Positions 1-12,114 of a DNA stretch of 64,000 nucleotides are shown here, one piece after another. The notes beneath the pieces were generated by a model. That model saw only the letters and a program-made list of their open reading frames with translations. It searched no databases and had not been told where the DNA came from. Both the position numbers and the translations under genes were made by a program. The stretch's first letter is position 1. Every line of letters starts with the position of its first letter. Source of the stretch: Sparassis latifolia (Eukaryota > Basidiomycota > Agaricomycetes > Polyporales > Sparassidaceae); assembly GCA_018466975.1 (NCBI GenBank), contig CM031556.1, forward strand, positions 3,596,001-3,660,000. Direction: 5' to 3'.

Positions 1-272
1 GGAACGGTTGTGTTCGCCTTGTGTATCTGGTCGCGAGGGGGTAAATCGATAAGAAAAAATTGCGTAGGATATTAGGAGAAGGTTACCGGAAAAGACAAGC
101 CACGTTGTATCAATGTTTAGAATCGGAGTGTCGGATCTAGAAAAGCACGAATAAGAGGAGGACGATAGACGCGTTCCATGATGGACCCACAAGTGCAATC
201 TCCACCCCAACTCTTGCCTTTTCCCTACATCCAGCCACTATCCTAGATTGACTGATCCTGTCGCAAGCCAGA
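1..272. other. 5' flank of the forkhead gene
   Basis: No coding exon recognised. The reverse-strand ORFs here show no domain. Probably promoter and 5' UTR of the forkhead gene. Confidence 0.4.
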
Positions 273-1588
273 ATGTCGAACCTCAACAACCTCCTCAATC
301 CGGAGACGAGCAACGAATACAATCTCAGGTATGCTCCGACACGTTTGGGGCCCCCTCGTCCCCTGTGGGCCTCACCTGCGTGTCTAATTGCACTCGCACA
401 GAGTCCAGAAGTCCCGTTCTCCCAGCAGCACTTCCTCTCCCATAGAAAATACCGACGAGCAAACTGCCACAGAGCCAGTGTACTATACCCCAACAGAGAT
501 TACTATTACGCCTCATGAACCACATCCAAACTGTCCCAACGCTCTTACTTGTCTCCAAGAGACCGATGGCCGACCACAGCACACACTTCCTGTCATTTTA
601 CGCTGTGCTATCCTGGGCAGCCCAAAAAAGCGTCTGACCATCCGGGAGATCTACGCCGCGATGGAGAAGAAATACCCGTACTACAAGACCGCAGGACCCG
701 CCTGGAAGGTATTTCTACACCGCAATGTCCTATTTAATTCTATCACATTCTAAAAAGTGATTTTCATGGATATAGCAATCTGTCCGACACCATTTGTCGC
801 TGAATCGACTATTTGAGCGCCAACCCCGTCCTGCCACCGATCCAGGATTTGGCTCTTACTGGACTGTCAACCTTGATGCTCCACCTGGTACGAAGCGGCC
901 GCGCAAGAGAGGTCGCGCTAACAAAGAGGTTCCTCCCGGAGGTGCTCCGGTAGCGTCTACGTCGCAAAAGCGCGTAAAGCACCAGAAGTCCAAGGAAATG
1001 CAGGAGAAGCTCCCCGAGCCGACTTATTCACCTATCGCGACTTTGCGTCCCGTCGATAGTCGCTCGTTTAGTCAGACGTCAACCGCACGCGCCAAAGCGC
1101 AGTATGACGACGACGACGACATGGATTATGCGTCCGGCGATGGCACTCACCCGTCCGATGACTACGAGAGCGACGACGACATTCCGTTCCAGTTCGATCC
1201 TCGGGTATCATCCACAAGTCCTCTGGGCACGTATCCCAGCCGATCTGTTCTCCACGGTGCGTTCTCAAGCTATGGGAGCCAGGAACACCCAGAGGTTGTC
1301 GTTGAGCGGCTCAATTTGGAATTGGCCGGCTTGCGGAGACAATCGCGCGATGCTGTGTCTGCGAATCTCCGCCTGTCGGATCAGCTCGCTGAAGCGCAGG
1401 CCGAGTCGAGGAGGACCAGGACAGCGCTGAGAGCAGCGGAAGCCAGGTTGGAAGAGGAGATCAGGAGAAGAAGGCAGGCAGAGCACGCTGCACATGAGGA
1501 AGCACACTTGAGACGAGAGGCTGAGGACGCACTGATGATGCTACACTCGCAGAGGAGACCTCCCGGTTATTCAGGACCACGCACATGA
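273..1588 (+). CDS. Forkhead-domain transcription factor
   Basis: Predicted nuclear DNA-binding factor. Three exons, 273-328, 402-708 and 776-1588, give 391 aa; both introns are GT-AG and the phases fit. The forkhead domain (about residues 74-165) begins GRPQHTLPVILRCAI, has the helix TIREIYAAMEKKYPYYK, and crosses the second intron to read WKQSVRHHLSLNRLF, the recognition-helix signature. The wing ends in a basic stretch (TKRPRKRGR). The middle is acidic and Ser-rich. The C-terminal 80 residues are heptad-rich (QLAEAQAESRRTRTAL), a likely coiled coil for dimerisation. The ATG at 273 is the first that reads through the first donor in frame. The forkhead call is secure; the orthologue (HCM1-, FKH2- or other type) cannot be told by eye. 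Confidence 0.88.
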
Positions 1589-2439
1589 TCAACGTACTGC
1601 CTTGTACGTTGCGGCCCTTCGCACTCTCTTCCGCCGGGGATGCTTGCTGATCATTCTCGCCTTTCCAGCTGGAACTTCATTGCCAATTTACCTCTAGGGG
1701 GTCGTAGGTTATCTTACTTTTAAATGCTTTTTGTCACTGGAGTATAACTAGGCCAAATATTCGGTGTACATGTGTACCGGCAGCAATGCGGGCGGGGTTC
1801 GAGTTGGAGGCAATGCGCCAAGCGTCAAAGTCCTGACTTTCTGCGCTGCGTTTCGCACGACTGCAGCACGAATTGGTCTCCGATACAACTCACCGCAAGA
1901 TTCCATGTATGCTCGTCCGACGGTCGGCAAGGTGAGAACGATGTTGGAAATGTTGACGACTCATGGGACCAGAAGCGGATCAAGTGATAGTGCAGCACGT
2001 TGCGGTTGACTGAAGCTTGTTTATTTCCGCCATTCTTCGAACTGTGTGTAGGAGATGGCTTCCGATATCAGGCGTGCTTCTCGATGATCTCTAGATAGGA
2101 GACAGCGTCACAGTATCACTCAGTATCACTCTGTGTCCTTGTTGGGGCCAGTAGGGCCATTCTCACAGCCGGTATCGTTGTAAGACCGGCTTCTGATTCC
2201 ATTGGTGGGAAGCAATGATAAGACGTGGGTTATAGAACACGTACATCCGGGCATGCGTAGGCCTCACGGAATACTCTGATGAGCCTGGACATGAAAACAG
2301 CCTGGCAGGGTTGTTCCCCTGGGCCACGCCCGATGCGATCACGCCGGAGGAGTAAGTGCGGTAGAGGCCTTTGGACAACATGTACAAACAATGTCTGGAA
2401 AAGTTAGCGGCGCCTCCGCCCATTGGCCCTAGTCTGCCA
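1589..2439. other. Intergenic, forkhead to UTP13
   Basis: About 850 bp with only short ORFs that lack recognisable motifs. It should hold the forkhead 3' UTR and the UTP13 promoter. Nothing else seen. Confidence 0.5.
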
Positions 2440-5400
2440 ATGGCTTCCGTTGCCCGTCCCAAGCTTAAAACCGCGTATGCATGCTCTCATAGCCCCGCTT
2501 TCAGTCTAACTTTCAGTCTTCAGGTTCAAAAAAGCTCGAGTCATCGCACCATTGCATACTGCGGGCCCGGTCGCTATAACTCAGGATGGAACTAGACTTG
2601 TAACTTGCGTGGGCGAGGAAGCTTTGTTGACCGACTTGACGGCAGAACAGGAGATATGCCGTTTTTCAGGCGTACGTACCTTCTCTGTGATTAATTCTCA
2701 GTAACCGGCTGAGTCCTCTCCAGGACACGGAATCTATCACTGCATTATGCATTACACCGGATTCCACGCACCTGCTACTGTTCACGTCTTCCCTGTCTCT
2801 CCGCGTGTACGAGATCCCCTCGTCAACCATACCACTCAGCAAATCGGTGCACCCTATCCGCGTAGTACCCCGCGCGCACGACGCGCCGGTCCACGTATGT
2901 AAGGCAGATCCTACATCCACATACCTCGCTTCTGGTTCTGCGGACGGGGTCGTAAAGGTATGGAACATCCTGCGCGGGTACGTAACGCACGTCTTCAAGG
3001 GGCATGGGGGAGTTGTCAGCGCTCTGGCGTTCAACTACCCCTTCGATCCCTCGTCTGTCGCCCGAGAGCGCAAAATGCAGCTCATCACTGGGTCTGTCGA
3101 CACGCGGATACGCATCTTCGACTTGTCTGCTGCTGCTGTGCGCACTGGCGCGGGACTGAAGCCTGAAGCTGTACTCGAAGGGCATGTATCTGTTCCTCGC
3201 GGTCTTGATGTCTCTCCAGATGGCAAGTGGTTGGTGAGCGGCGGACGAGACTCTGTAGTTCTTGTCTGGGATATCTCGTCCAGAGAGTTATCAGGCACCA
3301 GAAAGTCGAAAAATGACAAAGGGAAGAACAAATACGTAGGGTTCGCCCCCGTCCTCTCCCAGACTATACCTGTTCTGGAACGCGTGGAGGCTGTAGGACT
3401 GCTCCGTCCTGACGAAGACCTCGCTGGAACGACATCTGGGCCGAACAAGTTGCGCTTGTACACTGCAGGAGAGAAGGGCGTGGTGCGCATCTGGGACGCC
3501 CGGGAAGGCACCGTCCTGTTCACTCTAGGGCAAGAACAACAAAGTTTAGGTGAGGGCCAGGAAGAGCAGAGACAAATTGTTGACGCCATGTACGTTCTTC
3601 GCCCCTGATCGTGCACTCCTACTGTATTTATTTACTTTTCCTCAGTTATATACCATTTACATCAACTATCGCATCCATACATGCCGACCAAAACATCCTC
3701 TTCCACTCCCTGACGACCCAGTCGCTCTCCCGTCAACTCATTGGATTTAATGACGAAATCATTGACGCAACATTCCTTTCCCCCAACCTTCCCCTCCAAC
3801 CCAACCCCTCCCGCACTAAGCTGACTGATACTCACATAGCACTGGCCACGAACTCCTCTCTTATCCGCGTCTACTCTACCGCGTCCATGGACGCGCGCCT
3901 GCTCTCCGGGCATTCGGAAATTGTCCTCTGCCTCGATCACGGCGCTAGCGGACGCGCGCTCGCGAGTGGAAGCAAAGACCACTCCGCGCGAATATGGGCG
4001 CCCTCACACCATAATGATCCAGACGGAGAGCCCACAAGCTCACCTGCGTCAGACTGGGGATGCGTCGCGCTCTGCGAAGGACACGCCGAGAGCGTCGGTG
4101 CGATCGCGATGTCGCGGAAGGCGTGTGAGGCGGGATCGGAGGGCGATGCGGGCCTGCGGTTCATGTTCACGGGCAGCCAGGACCGGACGATCAAGATGTG
4201 GGACCTGTCGGGCGTGCCGCTGTCGTACGCGGGGCCGGGCACGGAGGTGGTCAAGTGCAAGAGCTTCACGACGCACAAGGCGCACGAGAAGGACATCAAT
4301 TCGCTCGACGTTGCGCCGAACGACCGGATGCTCGTCTCAGGCTCGCAGGACCGCACCGCGAAGGTCTGGGCGGTCGACTATCTCGTCACTGGCGGCGCGG
4401 CGCGCGGCGAGCTGCGCCTGCTCGGGACGTGCAAGGGGCACAAGCGGGGCGTGTGGTGTGTGCGCTTCGGGCGCACTGAGCGCGTGCTCGCCACGGGCAG
4501 TGGGGACAAGTCAGTCAAGTTGTGGAATTTAGACGATTTCACATGCGTGAAGACGTTCGAGGGGCACACAAACTCTGTGCTCCGGGTCGATTTTCTCAAT
4601 GCGGGCATGCAGATAGTTAGCGCGGCCAGCGATGGGCTGGTCAAGCTGTGGAATGTACGAGAGGAGGAATGTGTCGCGACGATGGACAACCATGAGGATA
4701 AGGTTATACTTCGACTACGTTGCGTCATATGATGCTGACATTGTATTCTCGCTAGGTCTGGGCCCTCGCGGTTAGTACGGACGAGTCCACCATTGTCTCC
4801 GGCGCGGCCGACTCTGTCGTCACCTTCTGGCAAGACTGCACAGAAGAGCAGGAAGTCGAGAAGGAGACCAAGCGCGCCGAGCTCGCTCTCAAGTAAGTCA
4901 ACCTCCCCTCGTACCTGCCCTCGCTCTCATCCGCGCTGACTGCACCCCAGAGAACAAGACTTCCAAAACTACCTCCACTTGCACGATTACCGCAGCGCGA
5001 TCCAGCTCGCGCTCGGGATGCAGCAGCCCGGGCGGCTCCTCGCGCTCTTCAAAGCGCTTCCTGCCTCCTCCGCCGGGGAGGCGAAAGCACAGAGCATCAC
5101 AGGGCACGCGGCGGTCGATGAAGTCCTGCGCACGCTCCCTGGCGTCGACCTCGCACGCCTGCTGCGCTACGTGCGCGACTGGAACGCCAACGCGCGCACG
5201 AGCAACATTGCGCAGCGCGTGCTCCACGCGGTCGTCAAGCTGCGCCCGGCAGACGAAGTCCTCTCCGCGTTTTCCGCCGAGGGCGCCCTCGGGGCCCTTA
5301 GCGCGAACGTGTTCCCCGTGGAGGCAGATGCGCAGGGGTTCGCGGAGGGAAATTGGCGGTGCGACGGCGCTGAAGGAGTGGATTGACGCGCTGATTCCCT

Positions 5401-5579
5401 ATACAGAACGGCACCTTGCGCGGATGGAGCGCCTGCTGCAGGACAGCTACGTCGTGGACTATATGCTTAGTGAGATGGACGACGGGATGTTCGAAGTGGG
5501 TGATGATGATGCGTACGGTGATGAGGGCGGCGTCGATGTGCCTATGCAGGTGGATAGCCTCGTGGATGTCGCGGCATGA
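2440..5579 (+). CDS. UTP13: UTP13/TBL3-type WD40 protein of the U3 snoRNP (SSU processome)
   Basis: UTP13 is a UtpB-complex subunit needed for 18S rRNA processing in the nucleolus. Exons 2440-2474, 2524-2671, 2724-3589, 3646-4702, 4756-4892 and 4951-5579 would give about 956 aa, the family length. The N-terminus reads RPKLKTAFKKARVIAPLHT. Two WD40 propellers follow with repeated GSxD..VKVW/IKMWDL blocks (for example LASGSADGVVKVWNI, VSGSQDRTAKVWAVD). The C-terminal Utp13 domain ends IPYTERHLARMERLLQD. Odd point: all introns fit, but the last exon has one base too many. The frame open until about 5350 (ending GFAEGN) meets a stop at 5384-5386, while the conserved end IGGATALKEWIDAL lies in another frame. 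No plausible intron bridges them. Because the gene is essential in yeast, a one-base sequence error is likelier than real loss. Confidence 0.9.
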
Positions 5580-5905
5580 CAAGTACTTTAGTACGTAAGG
5601 GGACAAGTACGTTGTAATCTTTTAGCCGACGTTGCTGCAACTCATGTTGCTCGTGATCACTTATTAGCCTTCACGGCAGCTGCATGATCGAATCCGTGTC
5701 TGGTGTATTCTCGTTGGAATGGTACACGTTGCGAAACAGGAGAAAAACAAACACTAGAGAAACCACTAGAATAACATAAGAGCCGACATAACGGAAGGAC
5801 TAAGCGATACACCCAATGCGGAGAACAACAACAACACACAAAAAGCCCACCAAACTCAGGATGATCGTTCATGAGCATGAGCCATCTTGAGCCATCTTGC
5901 ATCGT
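5580..5905. other. Convergent 3' ends of UTP13 and the DUF89 gene
   Basis: The 326 bp between two stop codons on facing strands. It probably holds both 3' UTRs. No exon or repeat seen. Confidence 0.5.
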
Positions 5906-8153
5906 TCATGCGAAGCGGACCTTTTCGCCAGGCCGACCTTCGGAGACGAGAACAATAGCCTGCGTGGAAGCGATGTCAGCGTCAAATTCACACATAATGA
6001 ACAAGAACACGCACGTATTTGCCGCTGATCTTCCAGCCAGGCTCAGCCTTATCGAGGCGCTCAGCCAGCGCATCGCCGTCTTTGCCCAGCCCAACAACGA
6101 CATCGCTTTTGATCGTCCGCATGCTGCAAACCTTGGGCGCGCCGCTCGCTGAAGCCATAGGGCCGATGGCGACCTCGAAATCAGTGGACGGCGGGGCCGC
6201 GCAGTCATACGTCAACTAGCGCCATCAGGGAAGATCTGTGAGCCAGTGAACTACCCGAGAAGAGGCGAAAGGCGAACCTTGCGGTGATTGAGGTCACCCT
6301 TGAAGATGACCAAGTCGGAGCGAGAGAGATGAAGGAACAAATCAGGCGCCTCGCTGTGGAGATCCCAGTAGGTGTACCCGGTGCACCAGAAGGGGTGCTG
6401 TTCATACACCCACTTTCCTTCCTTCTCGTATTGCTGCAATACAAGCGCATAGAGTCAGCACTGGCACGACAATGAGATGCGTCAGGATCGTTACCTTCCA
6501 GCGCAGTCCCAGCCTGTGTAAACTCGCTTTTTCCTGGTCAGTGGCCTTGGGGAAGAGGTGGCCGTAAACCATCGAGTTCAGGAGCCACTCCCAGTCCTTC
6601 TTCGTGACGTCGGAGACAAACCACGGGTAACGCTTGCCGTGGAAGCGAACTTGGTTCACGAGTCCACTCTGGATCAGGAAGTCCGCTGGAGGATAACAGT
6701 GTCGGCGCTTGTATCATACAGTGGAGGAAGCTCCGCGTACCATAGACACAGTCACAGTACAACTCGAAACCAGCGTTGTCCAGGATGAAGTCAACCCTGC
6801 CACCAGTCTTACCCTTGAGATCGCGCACGACTTCCCACAGGCGAGCCATGTCGTTGCCCAAAATGTTCTTCTCAGTGGCGGCCAAATTCTCGCCTCCAGT
6901 CGACTGGAGTGACTTGATCTGCTCCTCGGTCATGTTGATGAGAAGCGAGAGATCAGTCGAGTTGCCCCATAGACAGACTATATGCGTGAGTTGAGCAAGC
7001 TTCGCAGACGAGAGAAACAACTTCGTACTCTGCGTAAGCTCCATAAACATCAGCCGTACCGCCTCAAGCTGCTCCGCGGGGGACATGCCCTCCTTGTGCT
7101 TAAATGGCTCTGCAAAGCGCATGGAAAGCTCGAAAACAGCTTCGTTGGACCGCGCGAACGTATCGCACTGCATATATGCGCTTTAGAATGAGCGCAACCT
7201 GCAAGATAAGAGCGCACCTTCTGTCTGAAGAAGACATCATAGGAAGTCCAGTATTTGCTCACGCTGAAGCATTCACGAAGACGTCGGTACTTGTATGCTT
7301 CGGCGAAGAGCCAGGGCGCATTCATGAAATCCTTGCCTGCGTAGAAGGAGCGGGGTCAGCGCGATCGACGATGACCGAGCGGGACACGATCCAAATCGGG
7401 TGAGGTTATTACCGCGAACGGACGCGATGACGCGACACGTCTTACGAGCAGACGCATTACTCACCCTGGAAATATTTTGCAATCTCCTTGTTCCAGAGGG
7501 CGACGTCGGCCTCGCCGTCGTCGACGATGGGGCGGAGCTTTGCGTGGGCATTGAGCTCGTCCTTGAGCTCGTCCATACGCTCAATGCACTTTAAGAGGTC
7601 GACGATGCGGTCCTCCGCGGACTCCTGGTTGAGCGTCTCGATGACATCATCGATCGCTTTGCCCAAGATGGTGGGCAGACGGTGGCCCATCGTGGCGTAG
7701 GCAAACGAGTAACTGTTGTCATGGAGGGGCCCCTGAGCGTCGGCCATGGAGAGATAGCGAGAAGCGACTCACGTGTGATAGCCACGGAACGCGGGCCATG
7801 GCGGGTTGTTGGGGTCAATCTGCAGCGCCGAGCAAGTCAACAACGTCGAGACACGGTCAACGAGACGCGACGCGTACCGATGAGGGCGTCCTGGGATAGA
7901 CAGGCTTGATGTCCTTCTTGCTGGGCAAGTGGGACAACTTGAGGGACATCCTGTTGGGCATGCCCTTTGTTTTGGTGGGCTCGTTGATGGGCGGCGCGGC
8001 GCCGTTGGGGATGATCTCGTTGGACATATCTGCTTCCTCTGTCTCGTCGGGAGGTGTGGGTGGGAAGTAGTCGCCGCCATTGTGGGAGGGAACGTATGAC
8101 AGGTAATTGTCGTCGTTGACGGGGGTGTATGGGAAGTATTCGTCGATAGTCAT
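5906..8153 (-). CDS. ARMT1/DUF89 family damage-control phosphatase
   Basis: Metal-dependent phosphatase family that hydrolyses damaged or excess sugar phosphates; the human member ARMT1 was also described as a carboxyl methyltransferase. Nine exons from 8153 down: 7878-8153, 7773-7819, 7465-7712, 7218-7336, 6741-7167, 6495-6685, 6278-6433, 6015-6215, 5906-5959, giving 572 aa with consistent phases. Active-site motifs are FILDNAGFELYCD and VIFKGDLNHRKL, plus the late TIKSDVVVG. The first ~90 residues are a Pro/Asp-rich extension. The acceptor at 7713-7714 was chosen because the nearer CAG breaks the frame, while this one yields YHTYSFAYATMGHRLP. The yeast counterpart is YMR027W. Substrate is unknown. 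Confidence 0.88.
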
Positions 8154-11105
8154 GGCACGTCAGGAAAGATAGAAGGGTGTATGTTGAAGGGAGAGGTCAG
8201 TAGATAGGCTGGACGGGGAGAGAGGGAGGACGCACCGTGATTATATACGGTGGGACGAGCGGGGAGATGGGAGAGAGCGACAAGATGGTTGCCGGAGCGC
8301 AGTTAAAGCCCTTCAACTAAGCAACAAATTGTGGCGGCTCGGCCACCTCCCCGGAATGGGCGACTGCTCCTGACGTCATTTCTCTTATCCCAGTCGGTCA
8401 ATTCCCTTTCGCGGCAACGCAGCCCACTTCCCCGCCCGGCGTCCCTCCGATAGCGCACCCTTCTCCCGGTCCGGCGCCCGTCCATCTCTCTCGGAGCAAC
8501 CGGCCTTCTCTCGGCGGCAACGCCTCCCGCCAAAGTTATCTCTCAAATCTTTCCCCCTCTTTTTTTTTCATCCCGTTTTCGTCAAAATGCTTTGTTTTCC
8601 AGATTGCCTGTTTTCTGCCGATTTTTACCAATTTGATGTATGTCGTGACTGTTGTCAGCTTTCCAGTCGAGTGGTCGAGGACAACTGAACACACTTATAT
8701 CATCACGATTTCTGCCAATGGGGACCTCCATTGGAAGCCGTCGTGCCGACCCAATGAGATTGTGATCACAATCGCAAACTCTAGTACTCAACTTCTGCTC
8801 CACTACGGCGTAGAAACCTTCGTTCTTCCAGCCCCAAGCCTCTTCAGCAGGTCCACACCAACGTCCAGCGCATGATGCCTGCGATAGCGAGGAAGCCTCG
8901 CCAACGACCCGAATACAATACTGCGCGGTGACAGTGACTTGCTTTCTCTAAGTATGGTCTGCTACTTACATCGATTTGTGCACCATACGCATGGAGCAGA
9001 ACTGTTGACGCCCTACCTCATTGCAGCCGATAGCCGATCTGTTATCAACGCTAGCTATAGACATGCTACTCAGCTAACCAGGCAGTCCACTGGAGATCAT
9101 GAGCAGTGAGTGTCTCAACCACAACCAGCCACTTCAGCTTACCAGCAATGCAACTTCCTCATCCGATCAGGCCTATCTCCGCCCGTCCAGCTTCATACTG
9201 AGATGCCTGGCATGGTATTGACAAGAATACGTGTCGGAAGGCCAATACAGCGTAGCTTCAAAGAACGTGTTGTGAGTAACGAGTTCATGGTCACCAGCGG
9301 ATCCATCTCGTGAAGCCCACGAGACCTATACACAGGCCACGTGAAGGCATCTCCCAGGCCGTATAGCGTCCTTCCAATTCATTGCCTCCCACTGCAGCGC
9401 CAGCGGACTGAATACGATCGCATACAGCGCGAGAACCCCGCGTCGTCCCCACCTGCTCTTTTCGTAGCCCGACCGCGAAGATCTGTCCTGTTTCGTCGGA
9501 TTGGCATAGTCGCATCAGACTGCTGCGCGATTTCAGCCCCATATCTCACTGACATCCTTGCTCCGGGGAAGCTGTATCGCCCCCAGATGCACTTCGTTGA
9601 ACTAGCGGCCACCGTGGGTCCGTGTTGTTGAATCGTCGCGTCACGGGGTGCCGCGTGTATAGTGAGACCCGCGTCGGACCAGTGTTCTATGACTATACCG
9701 TTACGACAGCACAGGTCGTGGTGTCTGATCCCACCTTCCTCGTGAATGGATGTTACCCACAAGACTGTGGGTTCTGCACCTCGGTCGCCCTGCATGTACA
9801 GCTGATATGCCTTCTCCTTCAGATGTAGCCGTCCGTCCCGTCTTCTGTGTCCTTTGATGTCCTCGTGCGTCTACCTCTCAGAGCACAACGCACAAAAACA
9901 CGGCGATTCACTGATCCCCGCATGCTGATCGCGACAATCACACTGTAGCCATCTTCATCCAAGCCATTATAACTGCCCCTTCGTGCTCGCACACAGCAGC
10001 CACGGACGCCTACAGCGCTTCCAGTCTAGCCATCCAACCCCGGACGCATTCACCCTTCGCGCCAGCATTTCTCCGTCCTATATAAGAGCATCCCCGCAAA
10101 GCCTCCTCCCATTCACGGCCCGCGCGGAGGCACCCCAACGCCGATGCAGCGCCTCTCCCGCGGTCTCGCGTCGGAATCCCTCGCTCCGGGGACCCAGCAT
10201 CCACTGTATACGATGCGACGAAGTACTGTTTATAACCACGATCGGTTCACGAGATTGCCCTGGCAGAAGCCTGCATGTTCCTGAAGACAGACGCGTTCCT
10301 CGGCCATTATCTCCATGCGTCCTCATTCGGCTCTGATTCTCCTGGACGAGGACTCGGTACTTTGACTTGAGTGTGATACCCTGGAGGCACGTGGCTGGCC
10401 TATTCAGATAACGGGTGTATTCCTCGATGGTCGTCTTAGGTAGGGGTGGTCTCGCTGTGCCGCTGTCGCTGTCAGTACTGGTCACTTCCCTTCTCCCGCG
10501 ACGTCCAGATAGAATATAGTTTCCCTACAAATCCAACTGCCGCAGTTGGACCTCGTCTGCGGCACGACCCCTCAATTGCCTGCGGTTACACGTAACACGC
10601 AGTCGACCTCTCGAGCACCTGACGCCACCTCGCGAACACCTGGAGTATCTGCCTGCTCGACATTGCAATCGTGATAATTTGCGAACCGCCCGCCTGGGCC
10701 CGGCACGATCTGGGGTGGGGCACTGTGGCGAGTGGATGCAACTGAGTTTTACGCCGGCGGGTCCGCTGGCATCTGCGTCCGCTCCTCGCTGCAGCATCTC
10801 CCATTCTGCGTCATGTGCAGCACGCAGACTAGTGTGTGCTCCGAGTCAGGGTTAATAGGAACGACTGTCTCACGCTAACTGGAGGCTGTATCTATGAGTC
10901 TACTCAGAGTCCTTGGTTCGGACGGCGAGTTCAGACGCGAAAACGCTAGCCATATCTGACTCCCTCATCCCGCATGTCTCATTGCACGAGCTGCTCGTGA
11001 TAGCACTCACTCTTCGTGAAAATAGTCCCCAGGTTCACTGGCTCAGGAGGACTGCGGGAGACTTGGAAAAATATGATATGATATAGTTACAATGTTTCCT
11101 GCTAA
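8154..11105. other. 2.9-kb gene-poor intergenic region
   Basis: No coding exon, RNA or repeat recognised beyond the DUF89 promoter at the left edge. ORFs up to 138 codons occur on both strands (for example minus 9379-9795 and 10078-10485) but none shows a domain, a conserved splice pattern or a plausible partner exon. Confidence 0.4.
8240..8247 (-). promoter_or_regulatory. TATA-like box for the DUF89 gene
   Basis: On the minus strand this reads TATATAAT, about 90 bp upstream of the start codon at 8153 and followed by pyrimidine-rich sequence. Position and sequence suit a core promoter; inference only. Confidence 0.4.
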
Positions 11106-11177
11106 TCCGATGTGGTGTAGTGGCTAACATTATCGCCTCTCACGCGATAGCCCGGGGTTCGATTCCCCGTGTCGGAA
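11106..11177 (+). tRNA. tRNA-Glu (anticodon CTC)
   Basis: A full 72-nt cloverleaf. The acceptor arm TCCGATG pairs with TGTCGGA (two G-T wobbles) and the discriminator is A. The D-arm contains GTGTAGTGGCTAACA. The anticodon stem ATCGC/GCGAT encloses the loop CTCTCAC, anticodon CTC, decoding GAG. The T-arm is CGGGG-TTCGATT-CCCCG. No intron. Internal A and B boxes are present and a T5 Pol III terminator lies at 11198-11202. Its 3' half is duplicated 9.8 kb downstream. Confidence 0.93.
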
Positions 11178-11237
11178 TCTGTACTTTCCTTCCTAGCTTT
11201 TTGTGGTTGTTCTTTTCTCCATTCCAATAATGAGTGG
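11147..11237 (+). repeat. Left copy of a 91-bp direct repeat (tRNA-Glu 3' half plus flank)
   Basis: Runs from ATAGCCCGGGG in the tRNA, through the T-arm, acceptor end and Pol III terminator, to AATAATGAGTGG. It matches 20915-21005 at 88 of 91 positions with no gaps. The differences are C11153/T20921, G11169/A20937 and C11225/T20993. All are transitions, and two fall in CpG, so the right copy looks like the decayed one. Beyond both ends the sequences diverge. Confidence 0.9.
11198..11202 (+). terminator. Pol III T-run after tRNA-Glu
   Basis: Five T residues 21 nt past the tRNA 3' end, the usual eukaryotic Pol III termination signal. Confidence 0.6.
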
Positions 11238-11389
11238 ATACGACTAGGGATTGAATTTTGTGCGCTTCTCATCAAAATATCAAAATCTAGTAATTACATC
11301 TTCATGTTGCATCATGCTTCCCGATCAATGTCTTTACACGTCTTGTATAAATATGCGGCCCTCTACGCTATGGGGAATGAAGAGACCAA

Positions 11390-12028
11390 ATGCACTCGAC
11401 CCTGAGAACCTCGGTGAGCATTATAAACTGCTGCCTGGCATCGTTTATGCTCATGGACCACAGAACACCCCACTCACTAGGCTATCACAGCCAGGCTCAG
11501 CAGAATACTAATGCAGAATTCCATGTCAGCGATGCACATATGGAGGTGCACCACATGGAATCCCCTGCATCTCACACATGTCTTGAGGCAGCTACGGTCG
11601 CGAATGCATGCAGCCATGTAGAATATCAAAGTAACCCTTGCGCGCATTTGGCGGCCAATCACATGCTATATATTCAGTCATTTCACCAGTCTGTTCTTGC
11701 CATGGATGCGGCCAATGTGGCTGCTGCTCAGGCCCTGACTGCGAACACAGCTCATACTTCCCAACCTCTGGTTCCAGACAGAATCAGGTCCAGCTACCAT
11801 GACAAGGATGTGAACCTCAGGGTTGCAGCAAATATGGCCCGTATCATGGATGACCCTTTTGCTTTTGCCACTGTTGACTCGGGGTATGCACGGGCCTTGG
11901 CCAGAGGAGCTTTTGACTCCAGGTCAAGTGAGTGGTACTTCACTGTGGTTCACTGGGCATGGCAAAAGGGAAAGTACGCCGGGCTATCACAGTTGTTCAG
12001 TGATATCAAATTTATGATAGTGGGTTAG
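11390..12028 (+). CDS. Uncharacterised 212-codon ORF inside the island
   Basis: Not recognised. The last 140 codons look coding: balanced composition, an Ala/Asn-rich helix (MDAANVAAAQALTANTAHTS) and a Trp-rich end (WYFTVVHWAWQKGKY). The stop falls directly before the tandem-repeat block. The first ~45 codons are doubtful and the true start may be later or in another exon. It could be the 5' part of the remnant at 13.5-17.2 kb, on the same strand. No function is claimed. Confidence 0.35.
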   Translation: MHSTLRTSVSIINCCLASFMLMDHRTPHSLGYHSQAQQNTNAEFHVSDAHMEVHHMESPASHTCLEAATVANACSHVEYQSNPCAHLAANHMLYIQSFHQSVLAMDAANVAAAQALTANTAHTSQPLVPDRIRSSYHDKDVNLRVAANMARIMDDPFAFATVDSGYARALARGAFDSRSSEWYFTVVHWAWQKGKYAGLSQLFSDIKFMIVG

Positions 12029-12114
12029 GGACACCTGAGCTATACATGTAATTTGTTGTCTGAAGTCGGGAAGGAGAGTCTGCACAATACAGATGGGGAA
12101 ATGTGGGGGGGATG

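Noticed and set aside
3921..4532. 203-codon Arg-rich ORF
   Set aside because: Out-of-frame shadow of the UTP13 WD40 exon.
10078..10485. 135-codon minus ORF before the tRNA
   Set aside because: The first ~40 residues look protein-like but the rest is Arg-rich noise; no exon partners found.
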